From NCBI RefSeq assembly GCF_000712075.1, contig NZ_JONW01000012.1:238147-302146 (forward strand): DNA of 64,000 bases, in the 5' to 3' direction. The first letter of the stretch is position 1. Every line of letters starts with the position of its first letter. The position numbers and the translations under genes were made by a program. Below are positions 49,185-58,680 of this stretch, one piece after another. A model generated the notes under the pieces. That model did no database searches. It was given only the letters and a program-made list of their open reading frames with translations, and had not been told where the DNA came from. The DNA comes from Caulobacter sp. UNC358MFTsu5.1 (GTDB lineage: Bacteria; Pseudomonadota; Alphaproteobacteria; Caulobacterales; Caulobacteraceae).

Positions 49185-49484
49185 GGCTTTAGAAGAATTC
49201 ACGAGTCAACGGATCGATCCGAACACGTCCCTCATACAAGGTTTTTTGCCGCAGGTGCGAAATCGATCACGAATGTGGTAGCGATTTTGTGATCGAGGTT
49301 TTACTCTAGAGGAGCCGGCGCCTCTCCACGCCGGTCGTCGAGAAACGCCAGACCCGCCCAGCAGAGCGCGCCGATCCTAGCGGACACGATCCCTAGCGAT
49401 CCAGGCGCGCCCCGTGAAGCCGGCCTTGCGCCTTTCGAAAGTTCTGGAGGGGGCCCGGCCCGGAATTTCCGGCCGTCCGAGACG
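49185..49484. other. 300-base gap upstream of opgH
   Basis: No gene is seen. The left 130 bases are AT-richer, with CACAAAATCGC-type words, and should hold the promoter of the minus-strand lipoprotein gene; the right part is the opgH leader. No clear palindrome or riboswitch was resolved. Confidence 0.5.
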
Positions 49485-51500
49485 ATGGACCTGATGAGCG
49501 AACGCGGCGCTTTCTTCGACCTGACCTCCTCGCGGAGCGTCGCCTACGACACGGTGATCTCCTCGCACGATCGGGTCGAGATCCCCGTCGACGCGCCGCT
49601 GGCCATGCCGGTCCAGCCGCTGGGCTTCTGGCAGGGCGAGGCCAAGCCGGCCGCGACCGCCAAGGAGAACCTGGTCCTGCGCCGCTGGGGCGTGTTCGTC
49701 GCCACCGCGATCATGGCCTTCGCCGGCTGGAAGGCCACCTACGACACCATCGCCCTGGGCGGCGTGACCCGACTGGAAGCCATCGTCCTGACCCTGCTGG
49801 TCCCGCTGTTCCTGGCCCTGGCCCTGTGGTTCTGCACCGCCGTGGTCGGCTTCGTGGTCCTGCTGGGCAAGCCCAAGGACCCGCTGGGCATCGACGACGG
49901 CGAGGCCTCGCCCATGCCCAAGCCCAAGGCCCGCACGGCCATCCTGATGCCGGTGCACAACGAGGACGCCGCCGAGGTGTTCGCCCGCCTGCGCGCCATG
50001 GACGCCTCGATCGCCGAGACCGGCAACAGCCGCGCCTTCGACATCTTCATCCTCAGCGACACCCGCGACGCCGCCGTGGCCCTGGCCGAGCAGGCCTGCT
50101 TCGCCCGCTTCCGCCGCGAGGCCTCCAGCCACGTCTTCTACCGCAAGCGCACCCAGAACACGGGCCGCAAGGCCGGCAACATCGCCGACTGGGTCGCCCG
50201 CTGGGGCGGCGACTACGAGCACATGCTGGTGCTGGACGCCGACAGCCTGATGACCGGCGAGGCCATGGTCCGCCTGGCCGACGCCATGGAGCGTCACCCG
50301 CGCGTGGGCCTGATCCAGACCATGCCGATGATCATCAACGGCCAGACGATCTTCGCCCGCACCCTGCAGTTCGCCACGCGCCTGTACGGCCGCGTCGCCT
50401 GGACGGGCCTGGCCTGGTGGTCGGGTTCGGAGAGCTCGTTCTGGGGCCACAACGCGATCGTCCGCACCCGCGCCTTCGCCGAGACCTGCGGCCTGCCCGA
50501 GCTGAACGGCCCCAAGCCGTTCGGCGGCGAGGTGATGAGCCACGACGCCCTGGAGAGCGCCCTGCTGCGCCGCGGCGGCTGGGGCGTGCACCTGGCTCCG
50601 TATCTGGGCGGCTCGTACGAGGAGAGCCCCTCCAACCTGCTGGACTTCGCCACCCGCGACCGCCGCTGGTGCCGAGGCAACGTGCAGCACATCCCGCTGG
50701 TCGGCCTGCCCGGCCTGCACTGGATGAGCCGCCTGCACCTGGTGATCGGCGTGCTCAGCTACGTGCTGTCGCCCCTGTGGTTCGTGGCCCTGTCGGCCGG
50801 CATCATCTCGCGCATGCTGATGCCCGAGCTGAAGAAGGCCGCCTTCACCATGGCCGACCTGCAGGCCGCGGCCCACGCCCTGATCGACTGGCGCGAGATC
50901 CAGGCCACCGCCTGGGCGATGATCATCACCTTCGTGCTGCTGTTCGGCCCCAAGATCCTGGGCTCGATCCTGGTCTTCTCGCGTCCGAACGAGATCAAGG
51001 GCTTCGGCGGCCGTCGCCGGATCATGGCCGGCCTGGGCGTCGAGATGCTGCTTTCGGCCCTGGTCGCCCCGATGCTGATGTTCACCCAGACCCGCGCCCT
51101 GGTCGAGATCCTGGCCGGCAAGGTCGGCGGCTGGGCGACCCAGCGCCGCGACGCCGACAAGGTCACCGGCAGCGAAGCCTTCGCCGCCATGGGCTGGATC
51201 AGCGTCGCCGGCCTGGCCCTGGCCGTGGGCTTCTGGTTCACGCCCGACCTGCTGACCGCCACGGCCCCGATCCTGGCCGGCCTGATCCTGGCCGTGCCGC
51301 TGACCATGCTGGGCGCCCACAAGGTCGCCGGCCTGGGCCTGAAGGCCAACGGCCTGTTCATGACCCCGGAAGAGCGCCGCCCGCCGGCCATCGTCCGCGC
51401 GGCCCTGGGCCCGGCCTGCGAACCGCCGGTCCGCTGGTTCAGCCGCCAGCCGGCTCCGGCCCTCGCCGCCGAACAGACGGCGGAGCGTAACGCCGCCTAG
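49485..51500 (+). CDS. opgH: Glucans biosynthesis glucosyltransferase OpgH
   Basis: 671-residue inner-membrane GT2-family transferase that makes the backbone of osmoregulated periplasmic glucans. Catalytic motifs: ILMPVHNEDAAEVFARLRAM, MLVLDADSLMTG (D-A-D), GGEVMSHDALESALLRR and the RDRRWCRGN variant of QxxRW. Multiple helices flank the catalytic domain. opgG, its usual partner, is not adjacent. ATG 49485 or 49494. Caulobacter is reported to need OpgH for envelope integrity. Confidence 0.95.
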   Translation: MDLMSERGAFFDLTSSRSVAYDTVISSHDRVEIPVDAPLAMPVQPLGFWQGEAKPAATAKENLVLRRWGVFVATAIMAFAGWKATYDTIALGGVTRLEAIVLTLLVPLFLALALWFCTAVVGFVVLLGKPKDPLGIDDGEASPMPKPKARTAILMPVHNEDAAEVFARLRAMDASIAETGNSRAFDIFILSDTRDAAVALAEQACFARFRREASSHVFYRKRTQNTGRKAGNIADWVARWGGDYEHMLVLDADSLMTGEAMVRLADAMERHPRVGLIQTMPMIINGQTIFARTLQFATRLYGRVAWTGLAWWSGSESSFWGHNAIVRTRAFAETCGLPELNGPKPFGGEVMSHDALESALLRRGGWGVHLAPYLGGSYEESPSNLLDFATRDRRWCRGNVQHIPLVGLPGLHWMSRLHLVIGVLSYVLSPLWFVALSAGIISRMLMPELKKAAFTMADLQAAAHALIDWREIQATAWAMIITFVLLFGPKILGSILVFSRPNEIKGFGGRRRIMAGLGVEMLLSALVAPMLMFTQTRALVEILAGKVGGWATQRRDADKVTGSEAFAAMGWISVAGLALAVGFWFTPDLLTATAPILAGLILAVPLTMLGAHKVAGLGLKANGLFMTPEERRPPAIVRAALGPACEPPVRWFSRQPAPALAAEQTAERNAA

Positions 51501-51603
51501 CCACCGCTTTGGGGATCTTGCGAGCCGGACGCGCTTAGCGTCTGGCCGCTTCCCTCGCGCCGGAGTAGAAGCGCGCTTCGTCATCCCTAACGGAGCGCCC
51601 GCC

Positions 51604-52521
51604 GTGTCGCGCCTCTTCAGCGCCTATGTGATCGTCGATTGGAGCGCGGCGGCCAAGCCGACCACGGGGGCGGACTCCGTGTGGATCGGCGTGATGAAGC
51701 GCGACGTGCGGTTCCGCCTGACCTTCGAGAGCTTCAACCCGGCCACCCGCCAGGAGGCCGAGACCAAGCTGGCCGCGATCCTCGACGACCTGAAGAAGCG
51801 CAACGAGCGGGCCCTGGTCGGCTTCGACTTCCCGCTGGGCTTCCCGCGCGGCTTCTCCCAGGCCCTGGCCCTGAAGGGCGACCATCCCTGGCGCGCCGTC
51901 TGGGACCAGTTGAACAAGATGGTCAAGGACAAGGCCGACAACACCAACAACCGCTTCGGCGTCGGCTCGGAGCTGAACCGCCGGCTGACCGGCGGCCCCT
52001 TCCCCTTCTGGGGCTGCCCGCCCAAGGACACCCTGACGACCCTGCAGCCCAAGAAGGCCCGCGAGCACGGCCCCGACGATCTGCCGGAGTTCCGCCACGC
52101 CGACGTGGCCGCCCAAACGCCCAAGGGCGGAGGCGCGGCCTCGATCTGGAAGCTCTATTACAACGGTTCGGTCGGCGGTCAGGCGATCGTCGGCATCCCG
52201 GCCGCGCGCCGGCTGAAGGACGCCCGCGGCGACGCCGCCCGCGCCTGGCCGTTCGAGACCGGCTTCAAGCCCCTGACCGAGGCCGACCTCGAGGGCGTCC
52301 AGGTGGTGATCGCCGAGGTCTACCCCTCGCTGGTCAAGGCCACCCCCGCCCCCGGCGAGGTCAAGGACGCCGCCCAGGTGCGCGCCCTGGCCGAGCACTT
52401 CGCCAAGCTGGACGAGGCCGGCAAGCTGGCCGCCCTGTTCGGGCCGAGCAAGGATGCGCCGGAGGACGTGGTGGCGGACGCCGAGACGCAAGAGGGCTGG
52501 ATCCTGGGGGCGGCGATCTAG
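51604..52521 (+). CDS. DUF429-like predicted RNase H-fold protein
   Basis: 305-residue cytoplasmic protein of a family often misnamed after cobalamin or molybdopterin synthesis. The pattern is of the DUF429/RNase H-like fold: YVIVDWSAA at the N-terminus, ALVGFDFPLGFPRGFS with the second acidic position, and AEVYPSLVKA. Function unknown. GTG 51604 start. It ends 12 bases before the convergent MATE gene's stop. Confidence 0.7.
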   Translation: MSRLFSAYVIVDWSAAAKPTTGADSVWIGVMKRDVRFRLTFESFNPATRQEAETKLAAILDDLKKRNERALVGFDFPLGFPRGFSQALALKGDHPWRAVWDQLNKMVKDKADNTNNRFGVGSELNRRLTGGPFPFWGCPPKDTLTTLQPKKAREHGPDDLPEFRHADVAAQTPKGGGAASIWKLYYNGSVGGQAIVGIPAARRLKDARGDAARAWPFETGFKPLTEADLEGVQVVIAEVYPSLVKATPAPGEVKDAAQVRALAEHFAKLDEAGKLAALFGPSKDAPEDVVADAETQEGWILGAAI

Positions 52522-52533
52522 TCGCCTTCTTCC

Positions 52534-53910
52534 CTACCGCTCCATCACGTCCAGCATCCGGTACCGGCCCAGCAGGAAGCCCGCCGCCACGAAGCTGGTG
52601 ACGATCACCGACACCACGATGCCGTTGACGCCCATCTTCATCGGCAGGGCCAGCCACCAGGCCAGGGGTCCCATGATCAGGGCGTAGCTGATCATGTGGG
52701 TGCCGGCGGGGATCCACACCTCGCCTCGCGCCCGCAGGGCCTGGGCGCAGACCACCTGCACGGCGTCGGGCACCAGGAACAGGCAGGTCAGGGCCAGGGC
52801 CGGGGCGATCAGGGCCAGGGCGGCCGGGTCGCTGGTATAGGCTCCGCCCACCAGGTGGCGCAGCGGATACAGCAGCACCGCCACCAGCAGGGCGAAGACG
52901 GCCGTGACTCCAAAGGCGATCCAGCCGGCCCGGCTCATGCCCCGGCTGTCGCGCGCGCCGAACGCCCGGCCCACCTGCACGGCGGTGGCGGTCGACAGGC
53001 CCAGCGGGACCATGAAGATCACCGCCGCCACGTTCAGCACCACCGCCCAGGCGGCGACGTTCAGCCCGCCCAGCCAGCCGGCCACCAGGCTCATGCCGGC
53101 GAAGGCCGAGACCTCGAACAGGTTGGACGTCCCCGCTCCGTAGCCGACCCGGCGCTGCTCCTTGGCGGCGGCGGGATCGTGGGCGGGCTTGTCGAACACG
53201 CCCAGGGCCCGGGCGTCCTTCAGGCGCACGATCACCACGGCCAGCATCAGGGCGAAGACGCTGCGGGCCACGAAGGTCGACCAGGCCGCCCCCACCGCGC
53301 CCAGGGCCGGCAGGCCGAACGTGCCCGGCACCAGCAGCAGGTTGACGCCCAGGTTCACCAGGTTGGCGATCCACATGTTGATGGTGACCAGGCCCGGCCG
53401 CCCCAGACCCTCCAGCCAGAAGCTGAGCGCCACGCTCAACGCGTAGGGCGTCATCGACAGCGAGAAGACGATCAGGGGCGCGGTGGCGCCGTCGGCCAAG
53501 GCCTTCTCGATGCCGGCGTGGTGCAGCAGCGGCGGCGCGGCCAGGACCAGCAGGACCGAGCCGGCCAGGCCCAGCCAGAAGGCGTAGACCACGCCCCGGC
53601 GCAGCACCGCCCCCGCCTCGTGCGGCCGCCCCGCCCCCATGGCGCGCGAACCCATCACCTGGGTCCCCACCAGCAGGCCGACGGTCACGGTGACGAAGAT
53701 CGAGGTCGGCGCCCAGGCCATGGCGTGGAAGCCCAGCTGGCGGGCCGAGAAGTGCCCCACCACGATGGCGTCGGTCAGTCCCATGATCATGATGCCCAGG
53801 CGCGACAGCACCACCGGCCCGGCCAGGCGCAGCAGTTCGATCAGGTCGGAGACAATGACGCCGTGCGGCTTCCCAGGGCGGGGAGCCGGCGCGGCCGCGG
53901 GACGCGACAT
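52534..53910 (-). CDS. MATE family efflux transporter
   Basis: 458-residue multidrug/toxin exporter with about twelve helices. The paired MATE halves begin LLRLAGPVVLSRLGIMIMGL and LFEVSAFAGMSLVAGWLGGL. Motifs typical of the family: DAIVVGHFSARQLGFHAMAW, MGAGRPHEAGAVLRRGVVYA and later RAFGARDSRGMSRAGWIAFG. NorM-type proteins use a Na+ or H+ gradient. ATG 53910. Confidence 0.93.
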   Translation of the reverse strand: MSRPAAAPAPRPGKPHGVIVSDLIELLRLAGPVVLSRLGIMIMGLTDAIVVGHFSARQLGFHAMAWAPTSIFVTVTVGLLVGTQVMGSRAMGAGRPHEAGAVLRRGVVYAFWLGLAGSVLLVLAAPPLLHHAGIEKALADGATAPLIVFSLSMTPYALSVALSFWLEGLGRPGLVTINMWIANLVNLGVNLLLVPGTFGLPALGAVGAAWSTFVARSVFALMLAVVIVRLKDARALGVFDKPAHDPAAAKEQRRVGYGAGTSNLFEVSAFAGMSLVAGWLGGLNVAAWAVVLNVAAVIFMVPLGLSTATAVQVGRAFGARDSRGMSRAGWIAFGVTAVFALLVAVLLYPLRHLVGGAYTSDPAALALIAPALALTCLFLVPDAVQVVCAQALRARGEVWIPAGTHMISYALIMGPLAWWLALPMKMGVNGIVVSVIVTSFVAAGFLLGRYRMLDVMER

Positions 53911-54041
53911 GTTCAGGGCCTTTCAAAGAGGCCGGGAAGGTGACCGATGCCCGCGCTTTGGGCAACCCCGGTCCCGCCGGTGGCGCTTGGAACATCCGGC
54001 CGTCCCGCCGGTTTCGCCGTCTCAGCTTCAGGAGCCTTGAG

Positions 54042-55052
54042 ATGTCCGACGTCGAAACCCCGGAATTCGAAGCCGCCGCCGACCGCGTCGCCCAGGCCGA
54101 GCGTGACATCCAGGCCCCGCTGGACGCCAAGGAAGAGCGGTCGTTCAAGGCCAAGGACGATAAAAAGGAAAAGCCCGCCATGCAGGCCGGCGCCCGCCCC
54201 TATCCCGCCCCGCCCTTCCCGGAACAGCACCAGGTCAAGCCGGGGATCGAGGCCAAGCTGGACCCCGCCCCGATGTACGACGCGCCGTTCTACAAGGGCT
54301 CGGGCAAGCTGGAGGGCAAGGTCGCCCTGATCACCGGAGCCGACAGCGGCATCGGCCGCGCCGTGGCCGTGCTGTTCGCCCGCGAAGGCGCCGACGTCGC
54401 CATCGGCTATCTGGACGAGGCGGAGGACGCCGAGGCCACGCGCCTGGCCGTCGAGATGGAGGGCCGCCGCGCCATCCTGCTGCCCGGCGACGTCGCCGAC
54501 CCGGACTACGCCAAGGCCGCCGTCGAGCGCACCGTCGCCGAGCTGGGCAAGCTGGACATCCTGGTCAACAACGCCGCCTTCCAGGAGCACGTGCTGGATT
54601 TCGAGGACCTGACGGTCGAGCACTTCGACCGCACGCTGAAGACCAACCTCTACGGCTACTTCCACATGGCCCAGGCGGCGGTGAAGGTGATCCCGCCGGG
54701 CGGGGCGATCGTCAACACCGGCTCTATCACCGGCATCGAGGGTAACAAGGACCTGCTGGACTACTCCCTGACCAAGGGCGGCATCCACGCCTTCACCCGG
54801 TCGCTGGCCACGCACCTGATCGACAAGGGCATCCGGGTCAACGCCGTGGCCCCCGGCCCGGTCTGGACGCCCCTGAACCCCGCCGACAAGCTGGGACCGC
54901 AGGTAGCCCAGTTCGGCGGCAAGACCCCGATGAGGCGTCCCGCCCAGCCGGAGGAGATCGCGCCGGCCTACGTGTTCCTCGCCTCGCCCCAGACCTCCAG
55001 CTACATCACCGGCGAGGTGCTGCCGATCATCGGAGGATACGGCGGCGGCTAG
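54042..55052 (+). CDS. Short-chain dehydrogenase with long N-terminal extension
   Basis: 336-residue SDR oxidoreductase. About 90 residues of charged, low-complexity extension precede the Rossmann fold (KVALITGADSGIGRAVAVLF). The catalytic Ser, Tyr and Lys lie in NTGSITGIEGNK and LDYSLTKGGIH. The C-terminal SSYITGEVLPIIGGYGGG is typical of the YghA/GsiB-type stress group. ATG 54042 has AGGAG upstream. Confidence 0.9.
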   Translation: MSDVETPEFEAAADRVAQAERDIQAPLDAKEERSFKAKDDKKEKPAMQAGARPYPAPPFPEQHQVKPGIEAKLDPAPMYDAPFYKGSGKLEGKVALITGADSGIGRAVAVLFAREGADVAIGYLDEAEDAEATRLAVEMEGRRAILLPGDVADPDYAKAAVERTVAELGKLDILVNNAAFQEHVLDFEDLTVEHFDRTLKTNLYGYFHMAQAAVKVIPPGGAIVNTGSITGIEGNKDLLDYSLTKGGIHAFTRSLATHLIDKGIRVNAVAPGPVWTPLNPADKLGPQVAQFGGKTPMRRPAQPEEIAPAYVFLASPQTSSYITGEVLPIIGGYGGG

Positions 55053-55089
55053 CCCCCGCGCGGCCTTAACCTTGGCCGCTAACGAACGG

Positions 55090-55107
55090 CTAAACACGAC
55101 CGTTTAG
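55090..55107. promoter_or_regulatory. Inverted repeat upstream of the flagellin gene
   Basis: CTAAAC and GTTTAG are perfect six-base arms around ACGACC, 79 bases before the flagellin start. It may be a regulator site (for example of FlbD or a similar protein). No TGGC-N8-TTGC sigma-54 promoter was found by eye. Confidence 0.35.
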
Positions 55108-55185
55108 GTTGCTCCACAAGCGCAAAACGCGCCCTCGGCCGCACCTCATCCCTTGGAATGGGCCGAACCTGGAACCGGACCGTCG

Positions 55186-56019
55186 ATGGCGTTGAACAGC
55201 ATCAACACGAATGTCGGGGCGATGATCGCCCTGCAGTCGCTGAACGCGATCAACCGCGACCTGTCCGACACCCTGCGCCACATCTCGACCGGCCTAGCGA
55301 TCTCCAGCCCCAAGGACAATCCCGCCGTCTGGGCCATCGCCCAGAACCAGCGCGCCGAGTCCAAGTCGCTGGACGCCGTGCGCGCCTCGCTGCAGCGCGG
55401 CCAGTCGATCACCGACGTCGCCCTGGCGGCCGGCGAGACGGTCACCGACCTGCTGACCCAGATGCGCGAGAAGATGCTGGCGGCCTCGGACACCAGCCTG
55501 TCCACGGCCAGCCGCAAGGCCCTGAACGACGACTACCTGAACCTCAAGCGCCAGATCGACCGCACCGTGGGCGCCGCCGACTTCAACGGGATCAACCTGA
55601 TCTCGTCGGGCTCGACCGGCCAGATCCGCGCCCTGGCCAACGCGGACGCCACCGACACCGTCGACGTCGACCACGTGGACCTGTCGACCACCGGTTCGGC
55701 CCTGTCGGGCATGCGCGCCGACCTGCTGGGCGCGCCGATCAGCGCCGCCGAGATCAAGGCCATGGGCGGGGCGATCGACAACGTCACCGCGGCCCTGTCG
55801 ACCCTGGGCACGCGCGCCTACGCCCTGCAGACCCACATGACCTTCATCGACAAGCTGCAGGACACGCTGGACGCCTCGGTCGGCCGCCTGGTCGACGCCG
55901 ACATGGCCAAGGAGGCCACCAAGCTCCAGGCCCTGCAGATCAAGCAGCAGCTGGCGATCAAGGCGCTGAGCATCGCCAATTCCGGACGCAGCTACCTGCT
56001 GAAGCTGTTCGGCGGCTAA
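55186..56019 (+). CDS. Flagellin
   Basis: 277-residue filament protein. The N-terminal D0/D1 region (MALNSINTNVGAMIALQSLN) and C-terminal helices (AKEATKLQALQIKQQLAIKA ending SYLLKLFGG) are typical of Caulobacter flagellins (FljJ-FljO type, about 275 residues). The central domain is short, as in that group. It differs from the main Caulobacter flagellins at the extreme C-terminus. No other flagellar gene is in the window, so it is an orphan copy. Confidence 0.93.
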   Translation: MALNSINTNVGAMIALQSLNAINRDLSDTLRHISTGLAISSPKDNPAVWAIAQNQRAESKSLDAVRASLQRGQSITDVALAAGETVTDLLTQMREKMLAASDTSLSTASRKALNDDYLNLKRQIDRTVGAADFNGINLISSGSTGQIRALANADATDTVDVDHVDLSTTGSALSGMRADLLGAPISAAEIKAMGGAIDNVTAALSTLGTRAYALQTHMTFIDKLQDTLDASVGRLVDADMAKEATKLQALQIKQQLAIKALSIANSGRSYLLKLFGG

Positions 56020-56025
56020 TGCGGC

Positions 56026-56544
56026 CTAGTGCGGCCAGGCCTCGGTCAGGACCTTGGCCGGCGGCCCGCCCTTCTTCCAGCTGACCTCCAGGGCCGGCTC
56101 CTTCGGCCGCCCCTCGGCGAACAGCTCGTAGATCACCTGGCCGTCGTCCTCGGTGCTCTCGATCACCCGCACGGGCGCGATGTTCGGGACCGCCTTCACG
56201 GCGGCGTCGCGCACAGGCTGGGGCGTGGCGGACCAGGCGATGTCGCGCTGGGTCTCGACGATCTTCCAGCCCTTGCCCGTCTCCAGCAGGTCGAACTCGA
56301 TCTCGGCGCCGTCCGGCAGCAGGCCCTCGACGTCGTAGTAGCGGCGGTCCTCGCGCTCCTTCAGCTCGGCCCGGGTGATCTTCAAGCCGGGCGCGGCGGC
56401 GGTCACCACCTCGACCACCGCCGGCGGCAGGTCGGCGGGCGCGACGGCGGTGACCTTGGTCTCGTAGGCGGCCGCGATCCCGGCGGGAGCCGCCAAGGTC
56501 AGGGCGAGGACGAGGATCCGGGCGAAGGTCGAACGCGGGGGCAT
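56026..56544 (-). CDS. Secreted protein with tandem PepSY-like repeats
   Basis: 172-residue exported protein. Signal peptide 1-26 (ending AGIAAAY), then two similar halves: LPPAVVEVVTAAAPGLKITR with YYDVEGLLPDGAEIEFDL, and TPQPVRDAAVKAVPNIAPVR with YELFAEGRP. The pattern, P-x-x-V-x-x-x-(V/A)-x-x-x-x-P then two beta strands, is that of PepSY/BLIP-like periplasmic domains. ATG 56544 follows GGAAGGA. Confidence 0.65.
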   Translation of the reverse strand: MPPRSTFARILVLALTLAAPAGIAAAYETKVTAVAPADLPPAVVEVVTAAAPGLKITRAELKEREDRRYYDVEGLLPDGAEIEFDLLETGKGWKIVETQRDIAWSATPQPVRDAAVKAVPNIAPVRVIESTEDDGQVIYELFAEGRPKEPALEVSWKKGGPPAKVLTEAWPH

Positions 56545-56675
56545 GGCGGCTATCCTTCCAGGGGGAGCGGTCGGCGGAGCCCAGTATGCCCCAGATTGCG
56601 GCGAACGCTTGAACCCGACGGATCCTGACGTGTCGCCCGCTCGTGCTAAGCAGGGGCGTAACCCAGTGAGTCCCC

Positions 56676-57071
56676 ATGGCCCAGCATCTCGCCCTCCTGT
56701 CCCTGCTCGTCCGCGACTATGACGAGGCCCTGGCCTTCTATGTCGGCAGGATGGGCTTTTCCCTGGTCGAGGACAGCGACCTGGGCGGCGGCAAGCGCTG
56801 GGTCGTGGTCGCGCCCGGCGCGGTCGGCACGCGGTTCCTGCTGGCCAAGGCCGGCGACGAGCGGCAGGCGGCGGCGATCGGCGGCCAAGGCGGCGGCCGG
56901 GTCTGGCTGTTCCTGCACACCGACGCCTTCGAGGCCGACCACGCCCGGCTGAGCGCCGCCGGGGTGAGGTTCCTCGAGGAGCCCCGGCACGAGGCCTACG
57001 GCAGCGTGGCCGTGTTCGAAGACCTCTACGGCAACCGCTGGGACCTGCTGCAGCCCAAGACCAAGGCCTGA
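56676..57071 (+). CDS. VOC family (glyoxalase-like) protein
   Basis: 131-residue vicinal-oxygen-chelate fold. The N-terminal module starts SLLVRDYDEALAFYVGRMGF; the C-terminal YGSVAVFEDLYGNRWDLLQP carries the usual metal-side Glu/His positions, although the first His is absent. Members include antibiotic-resistance and isomerase enzymes. Co-directional and five bases from the ThuA gene. Confidence 0.88.
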   Translation: MAQHLALLSLLVRDYDEALAFYVGRMGFSLVEDSDLGGGKRWVVVAPGAVGTRFLLAKAGDERQAAAIGGQGGGRVWLFLHTDAFEADHARLSAAGVRFLEEPRHEAYGSVAVFEDLYGNRWDLLQPKTKA

Positions 57072-57076
57072 TACCC

Positions 57077-58132
57077 ATGCGTCGGATCCTCGCCCTCCTG
57101 CTGGTCGCCTGCGCGGCCCTGTTCGCCCAGCCCGCCCTGGCCCTGCCCGTCTCGGCCCGGCCCGCGCCGTTGCGGGTGCTGTACCTGGACCAGTCGGTCG
57201 GCTGGAAGCACGCCCCGGTCGCCCGACCCGCCGACGGCGGCCTGGCCCCGTCCGAGACCGCGATGATCGCCATCGGCCAGGAGAGCGGCGTCTTCACCGC
57301 CGAGGTCACCCAGGACGCCCGCGAGATCACGCCCGAACGTCTGGCCAAGGTGGACGTGCTGGTGCTCTACACCACCGGCGCCCTGCCGCTGTCGCCGGAA
57401 GCCTGGGCCGAGGTCCAGAAGCGGGTGGCGGCCGGCAAACTGGGCTTCGTCGGCCTGCACAGCGCCACCGACACCGGCTGGCCCTATGACGGCCCCGGCG
57501 AGACCTACACTCGGTTCATCAACGGCCACTTCGCCGGCCATCCCTGGACCCAGGGCACGCCGATCCGCGTCGAGACCCTGGACCCCGACGCGCGGCTGAC
57601 CGCCATGTGGTCCGTCAGCTTCGACTACGCCGAGGAGATCTACCAGCACAGCGACTTCGACCCGTCGAAGGTGCGCGTGCTGCAGACCCTGGACTTCGCC
57701 GGCACGGCCCTGAAGCGCCCCTACGCCGTGCCGATCGCCTGGGCCCGCCAGATCGGCCAGGGCCGACTGTTCTTCACCAATCTGGGCCACACGCCCTCGA
57801 CCTGGAACGATCCGCGCTTCGAGGCGCAGATCATCGAGGCCGTGCTGTGGACCGGCGGCCGCACCGACGGCGACGCCACGCCCGATCCCCTGCGCCAGTT
57901 CCTGTGGCAGCTGAAGGCCCTGCTGGGTTACGAGCCCGCCCCCGGCCGCGACGACAAGGCGATCATCGGTCGCCTGCTGAAGATGGACCCCGTCTGGCAG
58001 AAGGCCACGGCCCAGCGCATCGCCGACCTGCGGGCGGTCTATCCCAACAAGCCCGACATCGACCGCGCCCCGTTCGACGCGGCCTACAAGGCGGTGCTGG
58101 CCGAGGTGCTGGCCAAGGGCGGCGTCCGCTAG
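57077..58132 (+). CDS. ThuA domain protein, secreted
   Basis: 351-residue exported protein of the ThuA glutamine-amidotransferase-like fold (first known in trehalose utilisation). Signal peptide (ending AQPALALP) and conserved GFVGLHSATDTGWPYDGPGE, FINGHFAGHPWTQGTPI, and the His-rich region. ATG 57077. The C-terminus (from residue 285) is an added helical segment. Its stop overlaps the DUF2239 stop in CTAG. Confidence 0.88.
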   Translation: MRRILALLLVACAALFAQPALALPVSARPAPLRVLYLDQSVGWKHAPVARPADGGLAPSETAMIAIGQESGVFTAEVTQDAREITPERLAKVDVLVLYTTGALPLSPEAWAEVQKRVAAGKLGFVGLHSATDTGWPYDGPGETYTRFINGHFAGHPWTQGTPIRVETLDPDARLTAMWSVSFDYAEEIYQHSDFDPSKVRVLQTLDFAGTALKRPYAVPIAWARQIGQGRLFFTNLGHTPSTWNDPRFEAQIIEAVLWTGGRTDGDATPDPLRQFLWQLKALLGYEPAPGRDDKAIIGRLLKMDPVWQKATAQRIADLRAVYPNKPDIDRAPFDAAYKAVLAEVLAKGGVR

Positions 58133-58680
58133 GCGTCGAACGCCTCCGCCGCCAGCCCCCGCAGGTGCTCGGCGACGTCGGCCGGCCAATCGGCGATCCG
58201 CGCGGCGAAACCCTCGGCGTCGCCGGCGAACAGGGCGCGGCTCATGGCCTCGAAGCCCGGGCGGTCGCCGGCCATGACCGAGGCGAAGCGGTAGGCCGCC
58301 TCGCGGGCGGCGCGGCGGCGGTCCGGCCCCTCGCTCTCGCGGCGGGCGGCCTCGACCAGCTTGCGCAGGGCGACCGAGGCCCCGCCCGGCTGGGCGGCCA
58401 GCCATTCCCAGTGGCGCGGCAGCAGGGTCACCTCGCGCGCCGTGACGCCCAGCTTGGGGCGTCCCCGACCGCGCGGCGCGGCGTCGCCTTCGCCCAGCCG
58501 CAGGGCGATGTCCCAGGGCCCGCCGCGCAGATCGAAGTCCACCTGGCGGCCTTCGGGATCGAAGATCAGCAACGAGGCTTCGGGCGACTGGGCAAGCCGA
58601 GCCTGGGCGGCCACGGCCGCTTCCAGTTTGGGACCGGCCGCGAGCCGGCGCTCGCCCTCGAACACGACATAGCCGCTCAT
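58129..58680 (-). CDS. DUF2239 family protein
   Basis: 183-residue cytoplasmic protein. The family core is clear: LIFDPEGRQVDFDLRG, GRPKLGVTAREVTLLPRHWE and WLAAQPGGASVALRKLVEAA with RAAREAAYRFASVMAGD. Function unknown. Its start overlaps the GIY-YIG stop in ATGA, so the two are translationally coupled; the pair is found together in many proteobacteria. Confidence 0.92.
   Translation of the reverse strand: MSGYVVFEGERRLAAGPKLEAAVAAQARLAQSPEASLLIFDPEGRQVDFDLRGGPWDIALRLGEGDAAPRGRGRPKLGVTAREVTLLPRHWEWLAAQPGGASVALRKLVEAARRESEGPDRRRAAREAAYRFASVMAGDRPGFEAMSRALFAGDAEGFAARIADWPADVAEHLRGLAAEAFDA

Noticed and set aside
55053..55185. Sigma-54 promoter for the flagellin gene
   Set aside because: No TGGC-N8-TTGC match was found upstream; only an inverted repeat was seen.
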